64,000 bases of DNA from Microvelia longipes (Eukaryota; Arthropoda; Insecta; Hemiptera; Veliidae). Of this stretch, positions 1-10,610 are shown piece after piece (the first letter of the stretch is position 1; every line of letters starts with the position of its first letter). A program made the position numbers and the translations under genes. Location: NCBI GenBank assembly GCA_018340805.1, contig JACMZG010001863.1:28561505-28625504 (forward strand), written 5' to 3'. Below the pieces are notes generated by a model that did not search any database, had not been told where the DNA came from, and saw only the letters and a program-made list of their open reading frames with translations.

Positions 1-1328
1 CTAACCTTTCAGTCTTGGTTTTATCGGACCCTGCCTAGGCCTACAAGATCTTCAGAGGACGCCGATTGGTTCGTTATGTATTATAAAACACATCAGCACA
101 TTGTAGTATGGATATATCTATAGGTGATCACTGTCGGGGATTTGCCTGGTTTGGGATTGTGGGCTGACTTAGACACAATGTTAGCATAAATACTGCAGTC
201 ACGCTTTTGTGGGGGCTGTGGGGAGTGACGTAGTGATTGTAACTGCCTATAGCCCCGACCGAAGCATACGTCTCTTATGATATTTTTGGTAACATTGTTG
301 TTTATTTTGGTACGACAGTCTTTGAATTAGGCTGTTGTCGGCAGTGGTCATCGCTAGCGCTGATATCTGTTAAAATTTTGTAGCGTTTAACTGTTTTTGT
401 AATTTTTATACATTATAAATTTCAAATTGTTTAGTTAAACTAGTTAGATGAAAAAATTAAATATGTACACTTTCTATTTTGGCTAGTTTCATTTCTTTTA
501 AACGCTATACATTATTTATGAAACAAACTAACCCATTGGCTTGTTCAGAATGTTTCCGGTTTTAAGTCAAATGTCTAATTTCATTGTAGTAACTGATAAA
601 AAGTTACTAACTTCGTGCTTCGTTATTTTCTAATAAAATCGCATATACTTTATAAGCATTATAAAAACCTTCTGATCAGGCACCCATACACTTTTTATTA
701 GGAGATACTTGTTTCATGACCCGTTGTTTAAGCCGAAATATTATTTCATGGTTAGGCGCGGCGGGTAGGTTAGGGACTCAGGGTTATGACTCATTTATCT
801 CCTTATATATCCACACTTCATCGACATGTCAGCCGTAAATTGAACCATTGGGCGATGGTAATATACCATTGGTTCCCGGGTAGGGTTAGGTAGGAAGATG
901 ATTTGTGGATTTTATATATGTTCAGAACACATGGTGTGTTGGCCCCAGTTTTAGGGTGGGGGGTTTAGGTCCATTTTCAGGTACTTTCTATAAAATGTGC
1001 TGAACCTTAAGTCTTATATTTGATGAATAAGCAACCAATAATATCTGATATAATTCGATATTATTTTTATGCTTTTTTATCAATAGGATTTCATTTGACA
1101 TTAAACAAATTTCTCCATAGTTTAAGGCAAATATCAATTTTAAGTTCTAATATTTTAAAGGCAGGCGCTTGCTGAAGCAATCGTCCCGAGGTCTTTAAAA
1201 ATTAGTCTTTAATATTGATATTCCGAGGTCCTTAACTAAGGAAGATATAAAGTTTGATAGTTGATTGAAGTCTTATAATGCATGTACGGATGAATACAAC
1301 ACTACTAACCCTACACCCCACACATTAG
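1..1328. repeat. Left arm of a long inverted repeat (partner 60060-61384)
   Basis: Read forward, this segment matches the reverse complement of 60060-61384 almost base for base, with scattered single-base differences and 1-3 base indels; by eye identity is above 95%. The match is already running at base 1, so the arm may extend left of the window. It stops after CACCCCACACATTA near 1328, where the flanks become unrelated. I see no long ORF in the arm. It contains a short hairpin-like stretch near 842-873 (ACCATTGG and CCATTGGT). It could be one end of a very large element, or one of two opposed insertions of a 1.3-kb-plus repeat. Confidence 0.9.
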
Positions 1329-1329
1329 G

Positions 1330-1381
1330 AATTGGTTTTTAACAATTTTATTAGAAAGTAATAAAATTGTTAAAACCAATT
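1330..1381. repeat. Hairpin next to the inner end of the inverted arm
   Basis: The stem ATTGGTTTTTAACAATTTTA is followed after a few bases by its near-perfect complement ending TAAAACCAAT. It begins immediately inside the boundary of the long inverted repeat. The partner arm at 60060 lacks it. Confidence 0.75.
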
Positions 1382-1543
1382 AATACAATAAGCATGTTAT
1401 TATTTTTGTATTTTTACTTTACTAACCAATTCTTTATAAGAATAACTCCATGGAGCACTATAAAACAGTGCTTATTTGTTATTCTTATGTTAAATTTATT
1501 TTTCTTCAAATTAGTTTTTATTGGCCACAGTAAAAACTGTACG

Positions 1544-1583
1544 TACAAGTAATTTACAATGGCCACGCTGTAAATTACTTGTA
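1544..1583. repeat. Perfect 15-bp stem hairpin
   Basis: TACAAGTAATTTACA is followed ten bases later by TGTAAATTACTTGTA. No coding context. Confidence 0.75.
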
Positions 1584-1631
1584 TGGATAAGAAGAAAAAT
1601 AAATTTTGCCTTCTTTGCTTCTTCAGAAAAA

Positions 1632-1772
1632 CACCAGATGGGGCAAAATAACTCGTGGTTGTAAATGACCGACTAATTTCATAGTAATTTCTCTTTATTT
1701 GGAAAAAAAGATATTGCAAATTTTTTTGGGGGTCATTTTAAAAAACCACTTGTTGTTTTGCCCCATCTGGTG
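1632..1772. mobile_element. Small MITE-like inverted-repeat element, copy 1
   Basis: The ends are inverted: CACCAGATGGGGCAAAATAA at the left and the near-complement TTTTGCCCCATCTGGTG at the right, about 28 bp of stem around an AT-rich core. No coding capacity. A diverged copy lies at 2167-2303. Confidence 0.75.
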
Positions 1773-2166
1773 ATTAATAGTTTCTTTTATATCTTTCAGA
1801 TGCTGGAAGATCTTTCTTTATATGACTTCAAAGCTTTGGAAGAAACGAGAAGATTATTTGAAGAAACAAATGAGTCAAATCTGTATCTAATGAGTATCAT
1901 TTTTCTTTATTTATTGTGTTATTTATAACAATAAAACAAATATTCTAAGAATGGGGTGGTTAAGGGGGCAGTCAAAGCTGATGATATGTGGCTTAGAATG
2001 ATAAATAATTAGGGAATTGGGTTTAGGGGGCTGTTGAAGCTGATGAAATATGGCTAAACAATAATTAGGGAATGGGGGTAAAGGGAGCTTTCAAAGCTGA
2101 TATTTTAATGTATGGCCAAAATTCCTATATTTTATTTTTAATTTTCTTGTTCGCTATTTCAGAAAA

Positions 2167-2303
2167 CGCTTGATGCAGGCAAAATAACTTGTGGTTAAAT
2201 TAACAAAAATATCTAAGTTAAAGTTGTTTTTTTAATAAATTATATTATATAAGAATATTTATTGGATTCTTTCAAACAAAAAGTTATTTCGCCTCATCGA
2301 GCG
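2167..2303. mobile_element. Small MITE-like element, copy 2
   Basis: This is a diverged copy of 1632-1772 with the ends CGCTTGATGCAGGCAAAATA and a matching inverted end CGCCTCATCGAGCG. The same ATTAAT flank follows both copies, so it was probably duplicated along with its surroundings rather than inserted twice. Confidence 0.6.
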
Positions 2304-2744
2304 ATTAATTGTTTAATTTTATCTTCCAGACGCTGGGTCTTTGAAGCTTTGGAAGACCAGTAGATCAGATGAATTCGGAAAAAACATGGAGGGAGAAGTC
2401 AGCCCCGAGTTCTGTCATCTATTTTTTCTAAGTATCATTTTATATTTAATGTTATACTTACTTACTTATTTTGGGCTAGGGAATATGGGGTTTAGGGGGC
2501 TGTTGAAGCTGATTTAATATTATGGCTGAAATTGCCAAAAATTAAGGAACGGGGTTTAGGGGGCTGCTGAATGTGGTGTAATATTATGGCTCAAATTGCC
2601 AAAAATTAGGGAATAGGGTTTAGGGGGCTGTTGAAGCTGATGTTATAAGGCTCAAATTGCCAAAATTAGGGAATAGGGTTTAGGGGGCTGTTGAAGCTGA
2701 TGTGGCCTAAATAGCCAAATATTTGGCAATGGGGTTTTGCGAGT

Positions 2745-3400
2745 GTGAGTAGTTATTAAGTATTAAATTAAATATAAAAGTCAGAACTATATCAAGTAGC
2801 AATTTCACGTTAAATGCTTCTGATTAATATTCAGGTTTTTACTCAAGAACTCAGACTAAATCATAATTAAAATGTCTTTGATTACAAATGTAAGTTTTTA
2901 AATTTTTCATGTACTATTTGTAGGTATTTCAGTTATTCTTTTGAATTTATCTGTCGATATTCTAATTTCCTAACAAGAACTCAGATTGCAAATTAAATCT
3001 AAAATATAATTAACTGATTATAGGGAGAGGGTAGATCTTTTAATTTAACCCGATGTTATTAATGATACTTTTTTAATTCAAGAAATTTTTACGAAATTGT
3101 TTAAAATTTTAAAATTTTTATGGTTGATCTGAATTAGCGTGTCTCTGATAATAATATTTAGTATAAGTTTACTATGATTCTCATTAATCGTGCCTAATAG
3201 TTTTTGACTTATTCTCCTTTGTATTAAAAAAACTGCGTAGCCTTCATCTTTAACTGAGATGAACTGCACCCAAGACCGTTGGTAAGGGGCCTTTTCTTAC
3301 TTCTTCATAATCTTTTTCAATCTAACAACGGATCACTCCTCATATTATGGTCCTTATCATGATATGTAGAGTTGTTTTAATATTTACACCTGAGAGGGTG
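2745..3400. other. Unassigned AT-rich stretch
   Basis: I see no gene, terminal inverted repeats or tandem structure. A 63-codon minus-strand frame around 3078-3269 has no recognisable similarity. Confidence 0.5.
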
Positions 3401-3402
3401 AA

Positions 3403-3537
3403 TGCAGCAGGGTTGATGAAGTGGCAGCCGGGTTGTTGATGTGGCAGCCGGGTGTTGATGATGTAGCTGCAGGGTTGGCTGGGTTGTTGATGTGGCAGCC
3501 GGGTTGTTGATGTGGCAGCCGGGTTGATGATGTGGCA
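3403..3537. repeat. 21-bp GC-rich minisatellite
   Basis: About six imperfect copies of GGTTGTTGATGTGGCAGCCG. The unit length is a multiple of three, but no flanking exon is evident. Confidence 0.8.
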
Positions 3538-3567
3538 GCGAGAGCAGGCTTTGTTGTGGGGGGAGGG

Positions 3568-3632
3568 GTAAAATCAGTGTTTTTGGGGTTAGAGTCAGTG
3601 TTTTTGGGGGTTAGAGTCAGTGTATGGGGGCA
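3568..3632. repeat. 24-bp tandem repeat
   Basis: Nearly three copies of AGTCAGTGTTTTTGGGGTT. Confidence 0.75.
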
Positions 3633-3639
3633 GTGTTGC

Positions 3640-5085
3640 TGAATTCAGTCTACAAGTATCCTGAAGGAAGGCAGTTTTCGGATCATTCTTCATAAATATT
3701 AAAACGGATCCTGTTAGATTGATTAAATTTCCGAAAAAGATAAGTGGGCTTCTTATTATGAGGCATAATTTAGATGTTATACTGTGGCTAAATCCGCCAC
3801 CTACTAAAACTTTAAATTTATATTTATACTTAACTAACCTACTCTTAAAATACTTAGTTTTTTTTTTGTATAATATGTATTATTATTATTATTTTTATTT
3901 TTTTATTTTTATTTATTTATTTTTTTTTAATTTTAAAAATGAAAAGGAAAAAAAATGTTTTGTTTGTTTTTAATTAACCAAAATGCATGGAATTTTCACC
4001 TTTGAAATGTAATTATATTTATAAATTAAAAAAATATTTGTAAATAAATTATTATGAATGATTAACATTATAAAATAACAAATACTATCTATAAGTTAAA
4101 AATACTATCTATAAGGAAAAACAAATAATAGATGAAATATATAGCCGCGCACAAGCTATAGCTTATGCGGCTTTTAAATAATTTATTATTTTCATTAGTT
4201 TCATTTGCATATTCCATTGTCAAATAGACTTTTATTATTATATTACTTATAAATGTTTTTATGCTTATTTTATATTATACTGTATGTATGCTTTTAAAAT
4301 AATAAATAAATATTAAATAAAATATTAAAATTTTTTAGCAGGTATCCAGGGGTTATTCATTTTTCTGATACACAGGTCATTAAGTTATTAAAAAACCTGT
4401 TTTGCATTATTGGTGATTATTATGATAAACACTTCAGTACTTTATTTTATTATTATTGACACCTAGGATCAATCACGAATAATTTATAAATGTTGAATGA
4501 CTTCATCACTAAATTTTTCATGACTTAAAATAGTTAGTTACTAACATCAAAGGATTAAATATTAACATTTATTTCTCTTCTTGGGTTATTTGCAATTTTA
4601 TATTTTATTTTTAATGTTGAGTCTTGAAAATTAGAAATAACAATAGATATTTTTTATTAGAGTTAGTTTATTTCTACATATCGCACATCAAAGAATTAAT
4701 TACAGTAAATTTGTCATTAAATATGTTTGAATTATGTTTTAGTTATTGGTATATTGGGTTATTTTTTATGACCAGGGCTTAAATATATAGAAATTACTAG
4801 TTCCATTTTTTTTCTGATATAATTCTGACTTTTGTATTTAATTTGGTTTTAGTGATAAAAATATTTATTATAAATATTATTATCACTAATACCTAACTGT
4901 CCTGTTTATTTTGATATTAATTTGTTCTTTAGTAGATTCATGATAGTTGAGTGTAAGTGTAATATCCCATGTTGTGAGATGAATGGAGAATAAGAAGTAT
5001 AAATAGATTGGTAGTGAATTTTTTATCATATTTTTACTTAATATTCTTGATAAAAAATATTTACCAACTATTTGTTCTTTTTATT
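3640..5085. other. AT-rich non-coding stretch
   Basis: Very AT-rich with T-runs (3860-3930), a short duplicated phrase AATACTATCTATAAG (4081-4115) and a palindrome at 4142-4171 (AAGCTATAGCTT inside an AGCCGC/GCGGCT outer stem). The 84-codon frame at 3719-3973 is low complexity at its end and I do not consider it a gene. Confidence 0.5.
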
Positions 5086-5089
5086 GTAA

Positions 5090-5135
5090 GCGATGATTAA
5101 ATTTTTTTCAAAAAAAGTCCCTATTTAATCATCGC
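5090..5135. repeat. Hairpin with 13-bp stem
   Basis: GCGATGATTAAAT is followed after about 20 bases by ATTTAATCATCGC. Confidence 0.75.
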
Positions 5136-5341
5136 GGTGTGAATGGACCTCCTCAGAGGTGTTTGTTTAATTTTGGATATTTTTTTTTTACATAGTACCA
5201 TGTATTTTACATGATTAAATAAAAATTATCTATTTTTAAATAAACCCGTAAAATAATATCAGTGAAAACATAAATAATTTAACAATTAAATTCACAGTAT
5301 GTCTATTAATTTTTGACTAGCAGATTGTTGTAGATCTCTGG

Positions 5342-5369
5342 GCTCTAATAGGTTCCCGCCTATTAGAGC
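5342..5369. repeat. Perfect 11-bp stem, 6-base loop
   Basis: GCTCTAATAGG, then TTCCCG, then CCTATTAGAGC. Confidence 0.8.
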
Positions 5370-5610
5370 TACCAACTATGCCAAAATTAATTGCTCTAGT
5401 TGAGGGGACGTCATAGAGATATAAACATTACTAGCCGTTACCTTTTACTGATAAAGTTAAGAACAACTAATCACTTAACAAACTTATAGAGATTAATGTC
5501 ACTTTTTTAAACAAAAGAATTCAGTGTTGCCAAGTTTAGAAGTAGGAAACTTTTTGTCAGTTAAAAGTTGTTGGCAACCCTATCTTTCTTACTGAAATAT
5601 GGCTCTGACA

Positions 5611-5653
5611 AATTAGAACCTGTTGAATTAGAAATCAACAGGTGGTTCTAATT
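5611..5653. repeat. Hairpin with about 16-bp interrupted stem
   Basis: AATTAGAACCTGTTGA pairs with ATCAACAGGTGGTTCTAATT with a small bulge. Confidence 0.7.
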
Positions 5654-5654
5654 C

Positions 5655-6130
5655 AGCAATATGATATCATTTAACTTTTTTTAAGCAAAGTATATGTAAA
5701 AAAATAAAAATTTCACTGATATTATTTTAAAGCATCTGACCGTGACGTGGTGAGGAGGCTTACGGACTGTAGTTAGACTTACTTTGATAATTTGTAAACT
5801 TATTACTTTATAGTTATTTTGTTTCTATTAGAAAATAGTTAAAAAACAAATGATTATTTTTATAAAATATTTTGTTGGTATTAAAGGAATGATATTTATC
5901 TACTTTAAGCGCTTCACCTTTGTATCTTTTTAATAACACGGTATTTCATACCAGTTACAAAGAATAAACATTATAAAATATAATAAAATTAATTATTTCT
6001 AAAAGAGAGAGAGAGAAAAATAGAAAAATTACGGCAATATAAAATAATATATAATGATACAATACTAAACATAATAATAATCAAATATAAACTTTTTAAT
6101 TATAAAAATTATCAAAAATATAATAGAAAC
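5655..6130. other. Unassigned AT-rich stretch
   Basis: Apart from a short (GA)n tract near 6005, nothing recognisable. Confidence 0.45.
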
Positions 6131-6535
6131 ATCAGGTACAATGGATTTCGGAACTTTGTAGGCACACATGGTGGTCTTATATATGACTACAGGCGTGCCA
6201 AATCTTAAATCGATCAAAATATATTTCCGCATTTTATCCGTTTTTTGATTTTTTTGCCAAGTCATTACTTCCGGTTGATGACCTCATATAAAAATTTTAT
6301 TTTTTGGAAAGCAAAAAATAAGACCTACAGATTGAATTTTCTAATTTTCAAATCTCTAGCATAAATAACACTAAAAGGTATTATGATAACACACACATAT
6401 ATATACAGACATACAGGCAAACTTAGTAAAAACCACTCAGATCTTAAAACATCTGAAATGGATAATTCAGGTGACATCTTGGTTTTTTTTGCAAACACAA
6501 AACTTTTTCTATACACCTATGTTATAAATGAGGCA
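6131..6535 (+). repeat. Dispersed repeat family DR-1, diverged copy
   Basis: It shares with 23868-24276, 34365-34995 and 35228-36122 the phrases TCTCTAGCATAAAT, TATTATGATAACACACAC, GGATAATTC-GGTGACATC and TTTGCAAACACA, in the same order. Other copies end in a hairpin built on CTTTTCC...GGAAAAG; here it is decayed. Family identity is unknown and no ORF is shared between copies. Confidence 0.65.
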
Positions 6536-6555
6536 AAGTAAAAATATAATAATTA

Positions 6556-6872
6556 TAAGGCGCAGTCGAATACCACGGCCTTCAAGAACATTGGATCACC
6601 AACAAACTTTTTTTATAACTTTTTTTTTTTCAAAATTTTCAGTAATTAGCCGGATTTGTGATAAATGAAGCCTATTTCCGTAATCTGCACGCTCTTTGGT
6701 TAATCTCAAAGAGTATTTACATTCACTTAACAATTTATTTTTAATCTAACTTGGTACTTACATAACTATTGTTAGACGTCAATGTTATCTACCTGATTTG
6801 TGTTATATTTTGACATGTCATATTTGTTGACATTGATGTCTAACAGTAGTTATGTTAGCGCCCTATTAAATT
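6556..6872. mobile_element. MITE with GGCGC ends, copy 1
   Basis: The ends ATAAGGCGC and GCGCCCTAT are inverted. The last 95 bases contain a strong stem: CATAACTATTGTTAGACGTC against GACATCAATGT-type sequence ending at 6860. A direct copy missing the right end lies at 57092-57340 and agrees closely across 6590-6800. Confidence 0.75.
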
Positions 6873-6874
6873 AT

Positions 6875-7220
6875 AAAAAAATATTAAATAATAAACTTAA
6901 ATAAGACAGAAAAAAATAGAAACATGACAGCAATAAAAAAAATAATATATAATGATAAAATACTAAACATAGTAATAATAAAATATAAACTTTTTAATTA
7001 AAAAAAATAATGATAAAATTAATGATTAAAAATAAAAAAAAAAAATGTTTAAGAGTAAATAAATAAAATAAAAACAAATTATGAAGAGTAAGTCTCACTA
7101 TATTCTAACTAAGCAGATGCTGTGTGTGTGTGTCCTTAGCTTTCAATTCCCTGGTTTGATTCTATTTGCTATTCTTGAAACTTAACTCTATAAATTAAGA
7201 TTTATAGAGCACAGATTGAG
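6875..7220. other. Unassigned AT-rich stretch
   Basis: Poly-A-rich, with a short GT run near 7122. Part of 6935-7010 repeats AATAATATATAATGATA-type sequence also seen at 6045-6105. Confidence 0.45.
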
Positions 7221-7466
7221 GTGGGGTGGGGAGTGGTATGTTGTAATGATTAATGTGTTTGCCTTCCATCCAAACATTTTTGATTTCAAAACTGGTTGGG
7301 GGCCTTAAGAATTTTTATGGGAATAGATATCTTTAAATGTGCTTTTCAAGAAGGATGTTAAGACGGCGGTTCCGAGCCTGTGTGATGTCAGGTACTCGTA
7401 AAAGATCCCTAACCCTAAATAAACCTGGGTATAGGCAAAAATTAGGACTCTAAAACTATCATTAAT
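7221..7466 (+). mobile_element. Decayed copy of the tRNA-derived SINE
   Basis: It aligns along its length with the better-preserved SINE at 9526: a degenerate box-A region (TGGTATGTTGTAATGATTAA), a degenerate box-B region near 7277-7300, and a well-conserved tail with GAGCCTGTGTGATGTCAGG and CTGGGTATAGGCAAAA. The tRNA-like head has lost most conserved bases. Confidence 0.7.
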
Positions 7467-7524
7467 TACAGCCCTTACTTAATATCATTAAGGACCTGGT
7501 ATCATTAATATCAGTATAAAAATG

Positions 7525-8030
7525 TATCTTTAATAGCAAAGTGCTTTCAACAAAAAGAAGGCCATCATCAGTACTAGCTGTTGAATAAAGAAGTCACACT
7601 TAACAAAAGAAGAAAAAGTCTCTCTACAGAAAATATACATCTTGAATAGCAAAGTGCTGTCAACCTAATAGAAGGCCATGAACAGTGCTAGCCGTTGAAT
7701 AAAGAAGAAGGTGACAGATAAGACTTACAGATCATATATTAGAGACAGACTTAGATTGATGCTGAACTATGATCTGTAAGAGTCATCAATCATTTTCTTC
7801 TTTATTCTACAGCTAGCACTGATGATGGCCTGCTAAGTTAATATATGATCTGTAAGACTCATCTATTGCCCTCTTTTTTCAATTTCTAGCACTAATGATG
7901 ACCACTAGTAACATTAACATCTAATCAGTAAGACTCTTCTATCGCCATATTCTTTATTCTAAAGCTAGCACTGATTATGACCCATTATTAGGTTGAAAAT
8001 GCTCCGCTCTTAAAGATATTTAATTTTTGA
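7525..8030. repeat. Inverted cluster of a 65-bp unit (two forward, three reverse)
   Basis: The unit contains AGCAAAGTGCT, GAAGGCCAT and GCTAGCTGTTGAATAAAGAA-like sequence. Two copies read forward (7530-7594, 7642-7710) and three read in reverse (7797-7840, 7870-7910, 7950-8015). The middle carries an AGATCATATATT / AATATATGATCT pair. No coding capacity. Confidence 0.65.
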
Positions 8031-8037
8031 GGAAATA

Positions 8038-8888
8038 CAGTCGGACCTCTATAAACGAACTTAAAGGTTCAAGAGAAAAAAATTCGTTATATAGAAATTT
8101 TGTTGTATAGAAATTGAAAAATAAAAATAACTCTGTACTATTTTATGATATTTTAATATATAAGATGAATAATAACCTCGCAGTTGCATATTCAGCAGCT
8201 TTTTCTTATATTAGCAGTCCTGTCACAGGCATATTTTTGTCCCTTAACATTGTCACCCACTGTAAAATTGTGTCATCAATGTCTTCATACTTGCATACTC
8301 GAGAACTTTTTTAAATCGCCACTCGTTTCGTATAACCTAAGTATAGATTCCCGATTTTTTTAAATTGTTGATAATAGAACTAGGGAGCGATTTATGCTTC
8401 GGAGACAAGTCTTTTGTTTTTGACTCCATTGTCGAATCTTTAATAAATTGATTTTTTCAGAAAGGGACAGCGATTTCCGTATTGACATTTTAATAAACTC
8501 GATTTACAAACAAATAAAAAGTTTCACAAATGAACTGGTCAGACCGAATACCAAATTAAAACTGAAAGATTTTAGTTCTATGCTGTGTTAATCCTAATTC
8601 ATAGAAAATTGTAAAGAAAGAGTTCGCAAAATTAAATAAGGCAGGGCGAGAATCAATAAATAATTGTTTCTGGGAAATTACAGGAAAACAGAAGTGACGT
8701 TTTGGTAAATTCCTTGAAAGTTTGCGGGTCTTGTCTTTATCTTTATTTCTGGAAATTTTGTTCGTTATATAGAAATTTTTTTCGTTAAATAAGAAACACA
8801 CTTAACCACAAAATTTAAGGGAACGTAAAAAAATTCGTTACATAGAGACTTTCGTTGTATAGAAGTTCGTTATATGGAGGTCCGACTG
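8038..8888 (-). mobile_element. pogo/Tigger-like element, 851 bp, TA target duplication
   Basis: The outer ends are CAGTCGGACCTC and its inverse GAGGTCCGACTG, flanked on both sides by TA, as expected for Tc1/mariner-pogo insertion. The inner ends keep TATAGAAATT/ATTCGTTATATAG repeats. The interior holds a minus-strand remnant of the transposase DNA-binding region only, so this is an internally deleted, non-autonomous copy. Confidence 0.88.
8168..8488 (-). pseudogene. Broken pogo/Tigger transposase N-terminus (two helix-turn-helix domains)
   Basis: Reading from the ATG at 8488 on the minus strand, the first residues (RKSLSLSEKINLLK) match the Psq-type helix-turn-helix that opens pogo/Tigger and CENP-B proteins. 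After at least two frame changes, a second stretch (CKYEDIDDTILQWVTMLRDK followed by MPVTGLLI) matches the CENP-B-type second helix-turn-helix (typical pattern: acidic, L-x-W, R-x-K-x-x-P-V-S-G). Nothing of the catalytic DDE domain remains. In an intact protein these domains bind the element's own ends. The minus-strand frame at 8556-8801 lies upstream of this ATG and looks like a chance frame. Confidence 0.78.
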
Positions 8889-9022
8889 TACATCTTATTC
8901 TATTCTTTTACCGTCTTTTGACATGAATCAGTGTAATTAAAAGTATATCGTAAATATTTTCGTAATTCTAAAACGAATTTTATTTTAAAATTACATAAAT
9001 AAATTCATTCAAGCCGTTTCCT

Positions 9023-9198
9023 ATATTATAACACTTGGCTAAAATCAGTTGACAGCGAGTGAAAATAGTGTTGACAAACCAATGAGGTTGGTCTGATTTC
9101 AAATGGTGGGGGTGTTTTAACATCCAAGAATAACATCACTGGTTCCCTGGCAATATTTCTCACGCTGTCAACTGATTTTAGCCGTATGTTACAGTATA
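9023..9198. mobile_element. MITE with about 40-bp terminal inverted repeats
   Basis: The sequence GGCTAAAATCAGTTGACAGC near the left end is repeated inverted at 9163-9183. The outer bases (TATTATAACAC and TACTGTAACAT in inverse) also correspond, giving roughly 40-bp ends on a 176-bp element, probably flanked by TA. No coding content. Confidence 0.75.
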
Positions 9199-9510
9199 GA
9201 CTCTGCTACATCACGGGGAGATGATGAATCAAACAAGTGGTGCTCATCTCTCCTACATTCAGCTAGTCTATTTCTTACACTCAGCTAGGACACGTGTTAA
9301 GAATCAAGAATAAACTGTCACATTTATTGTTCTAAACACTGTATAGTTGAATGCGATTCCTGTACAAACACCTCATAGTTTAAAATTGTACAGATTTCGT
9401 ATTTAAAGAATCAAACTGGAGTCAAGTCGGATTATCACAGATAGTGTCACAGCCACTCACACCTTCCGTTTCCATCTAAAAAAAAACAAAATATTATCTT
9501 TTATTATTAA
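9199..9510. other. Unassigned stretch before the SINE
   Basis: Holds a short imperfect duplication around CAGCTAG (9260-9290); otherwise nothing recognisable. Confidence 0.45.
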
Positions 9511-9525
9511 TAATATAACATTATA

Positions 9526-10079
9526 GAGTCACCCGTGGTGTAGTGGTTAAGGTACGCGACCAATACACAGAATGAATGGACTTTAGTCATGGGTTCAATC
9601 CCAGCACGGGCCTCTAGGATTTTATGAGAGGGATAAAAATTCTGCGTACCACGTCCTTCAGAAGGGACGTAAAGCCGTTGGTCTCGAGCCTCTGTGTTGT
9701 CAGGTACTCGTTAAAAATATCTTACCCTAAATGAAACTGGGTATAGGCAAAATTTAGGACCCTCATTGTAGATACATTATAATACTATACTGTTTTGCCT
9801 TGTAGTTTAAATTGTGTGGAGGTTTGGTTTAACAGTGAGAGCATGCGTTGTTCCCAGTTTTCACTAGACTATAAGAGTCAGTGAAAATATGTATGATTGC
9901 TTGCAAAAAGCATGAGAGGAACCATAGAAATTCATGGGTCGTCTGACTAGATTATATGAAGTATACCTACACTTGAAATTAAAAGGAATAGAACACTATC
10001 TTAGGGAGCTGACAAAAAGGGCCCAACAACGTGGCCTACTTGCCTGGTAGTTACTACCACTCCCCCATATTACTACTAC
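9526..10079 (+). mobile_element. tRNA-derived SINE with 15-bp target-site duplication
   Basis: The head resembles a tRNA with RNA polymerase III internal promoter boxes: box A at 9536-9552 (TGGTGTAGTGGTTAAGG) and box B at 9592-9602 (GGTTCAATCCC), spaced as in tRNAs. A unique body of about 480 bp follows and ends in a TACTACTACT-like tail. TAATATAACATTATA occurs at 9511-9525 and again at 10080-10094, a 15-bp duplication fixing both ends of the 554-bp insertion. SINEs encode no protein and depend on a LINE for retroposition; I cannot identify the partner LINE from the tail. The decayed relative at 7221-7466 lacks the 3' part of the body. Confidence 0.9.
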
Positions 10080-10094
10080 TAATATAACATTATA

Positions 10095-10605
10095 AATGTA
10101 AAATCTTAGAATAATACAATAGAAGGAGCAAAACTGATAACAGAAATGCCGGTTCACTGGTGGTCTCAAGTAATGCTGCTTGTATATGGTTAGGGTTAAC
10201 CATATACAATTTTCTTAAAATAAAATTGGCAATACTTCCAGTTGCTGAATTATTATATTCTATTATCACTCAATAATTGATTATTTATAAAATAATAATA
10301 TATATATTGGTGCATTAAAATATTTTAAGTATTTTAAATTGTATTTTAATATTTTTTATTAAAATTATGTTAAAAGCAGTCCTTTGTTAGCTAAATGTAG
10401 CTCCTTGTATTCCGCTACCCTTATGCTATCTAATACTGATTATATTAAATACTTAAGTGGCTTTTTATGTTGTAATATTTGTTTCTTGTAATCTTTCTTC
10501 ATTAATAGATATTTATGACACATTTATAAAAAATGTATGGCATAGCTTCGCAGTTGTTATGAGTCATAAAGTTTGACATTACAATATCATTTTATGAACA
10601 TAGAT
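10095..10605. other. Unassigned AT-rich stretch with one hairpin
   Basis: The hairpin at 10181-10208 is built on GTATATGGTTA and TAACCATATAC around a short loop. Nothing else stands out. Confidence 0.5.
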
Positions 10606-10610
10606 AATTT

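Larger units (their letters stand above)
1598..2745. repeat. Diverged tandem duplication with MITE, splice-like block and G-rich repeats
   Basis: Two consecutive units each contain, in order, a small MITE (1632-1772 and 2167-2303), an acceptor-like tract ending TTTCAG or TTCCAG, a short purine-rich block sharing GAAGCTTTGGAAGA-type sequence, and minisatellite copies of about 65 bp with the core GGGTTTAGGGGGCTG (1950-2100 and 2464-2740). The first block after the acceptor (1801-1900) reads M-L-E-D-L-S-L-Y-D-F in one frame; the second unit has an early stop. This suggests a duplicated exon-like segment, but no partner exon is recognisable. Confidence 0.6.

Noticed and set aside
1..1328. Telomeric or subtelomeric repeat
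   Set aside because: Scattered GGTTAGG and CCCTAA-like phrases are not in tandem.
8556..8801. 81-codon minus-strand frame inside the pogo element
   Set aside because: It lies upstream of the recognisable transposase start and has no pogo motif; probably chance.
9536..9602. Functional tRNA gene
   Set aside because: Boxes A and B are present, but the segment does not fold into a full cloverleaf that I can draw, and the 15-bp duplication shows it is a retroposed SINE.
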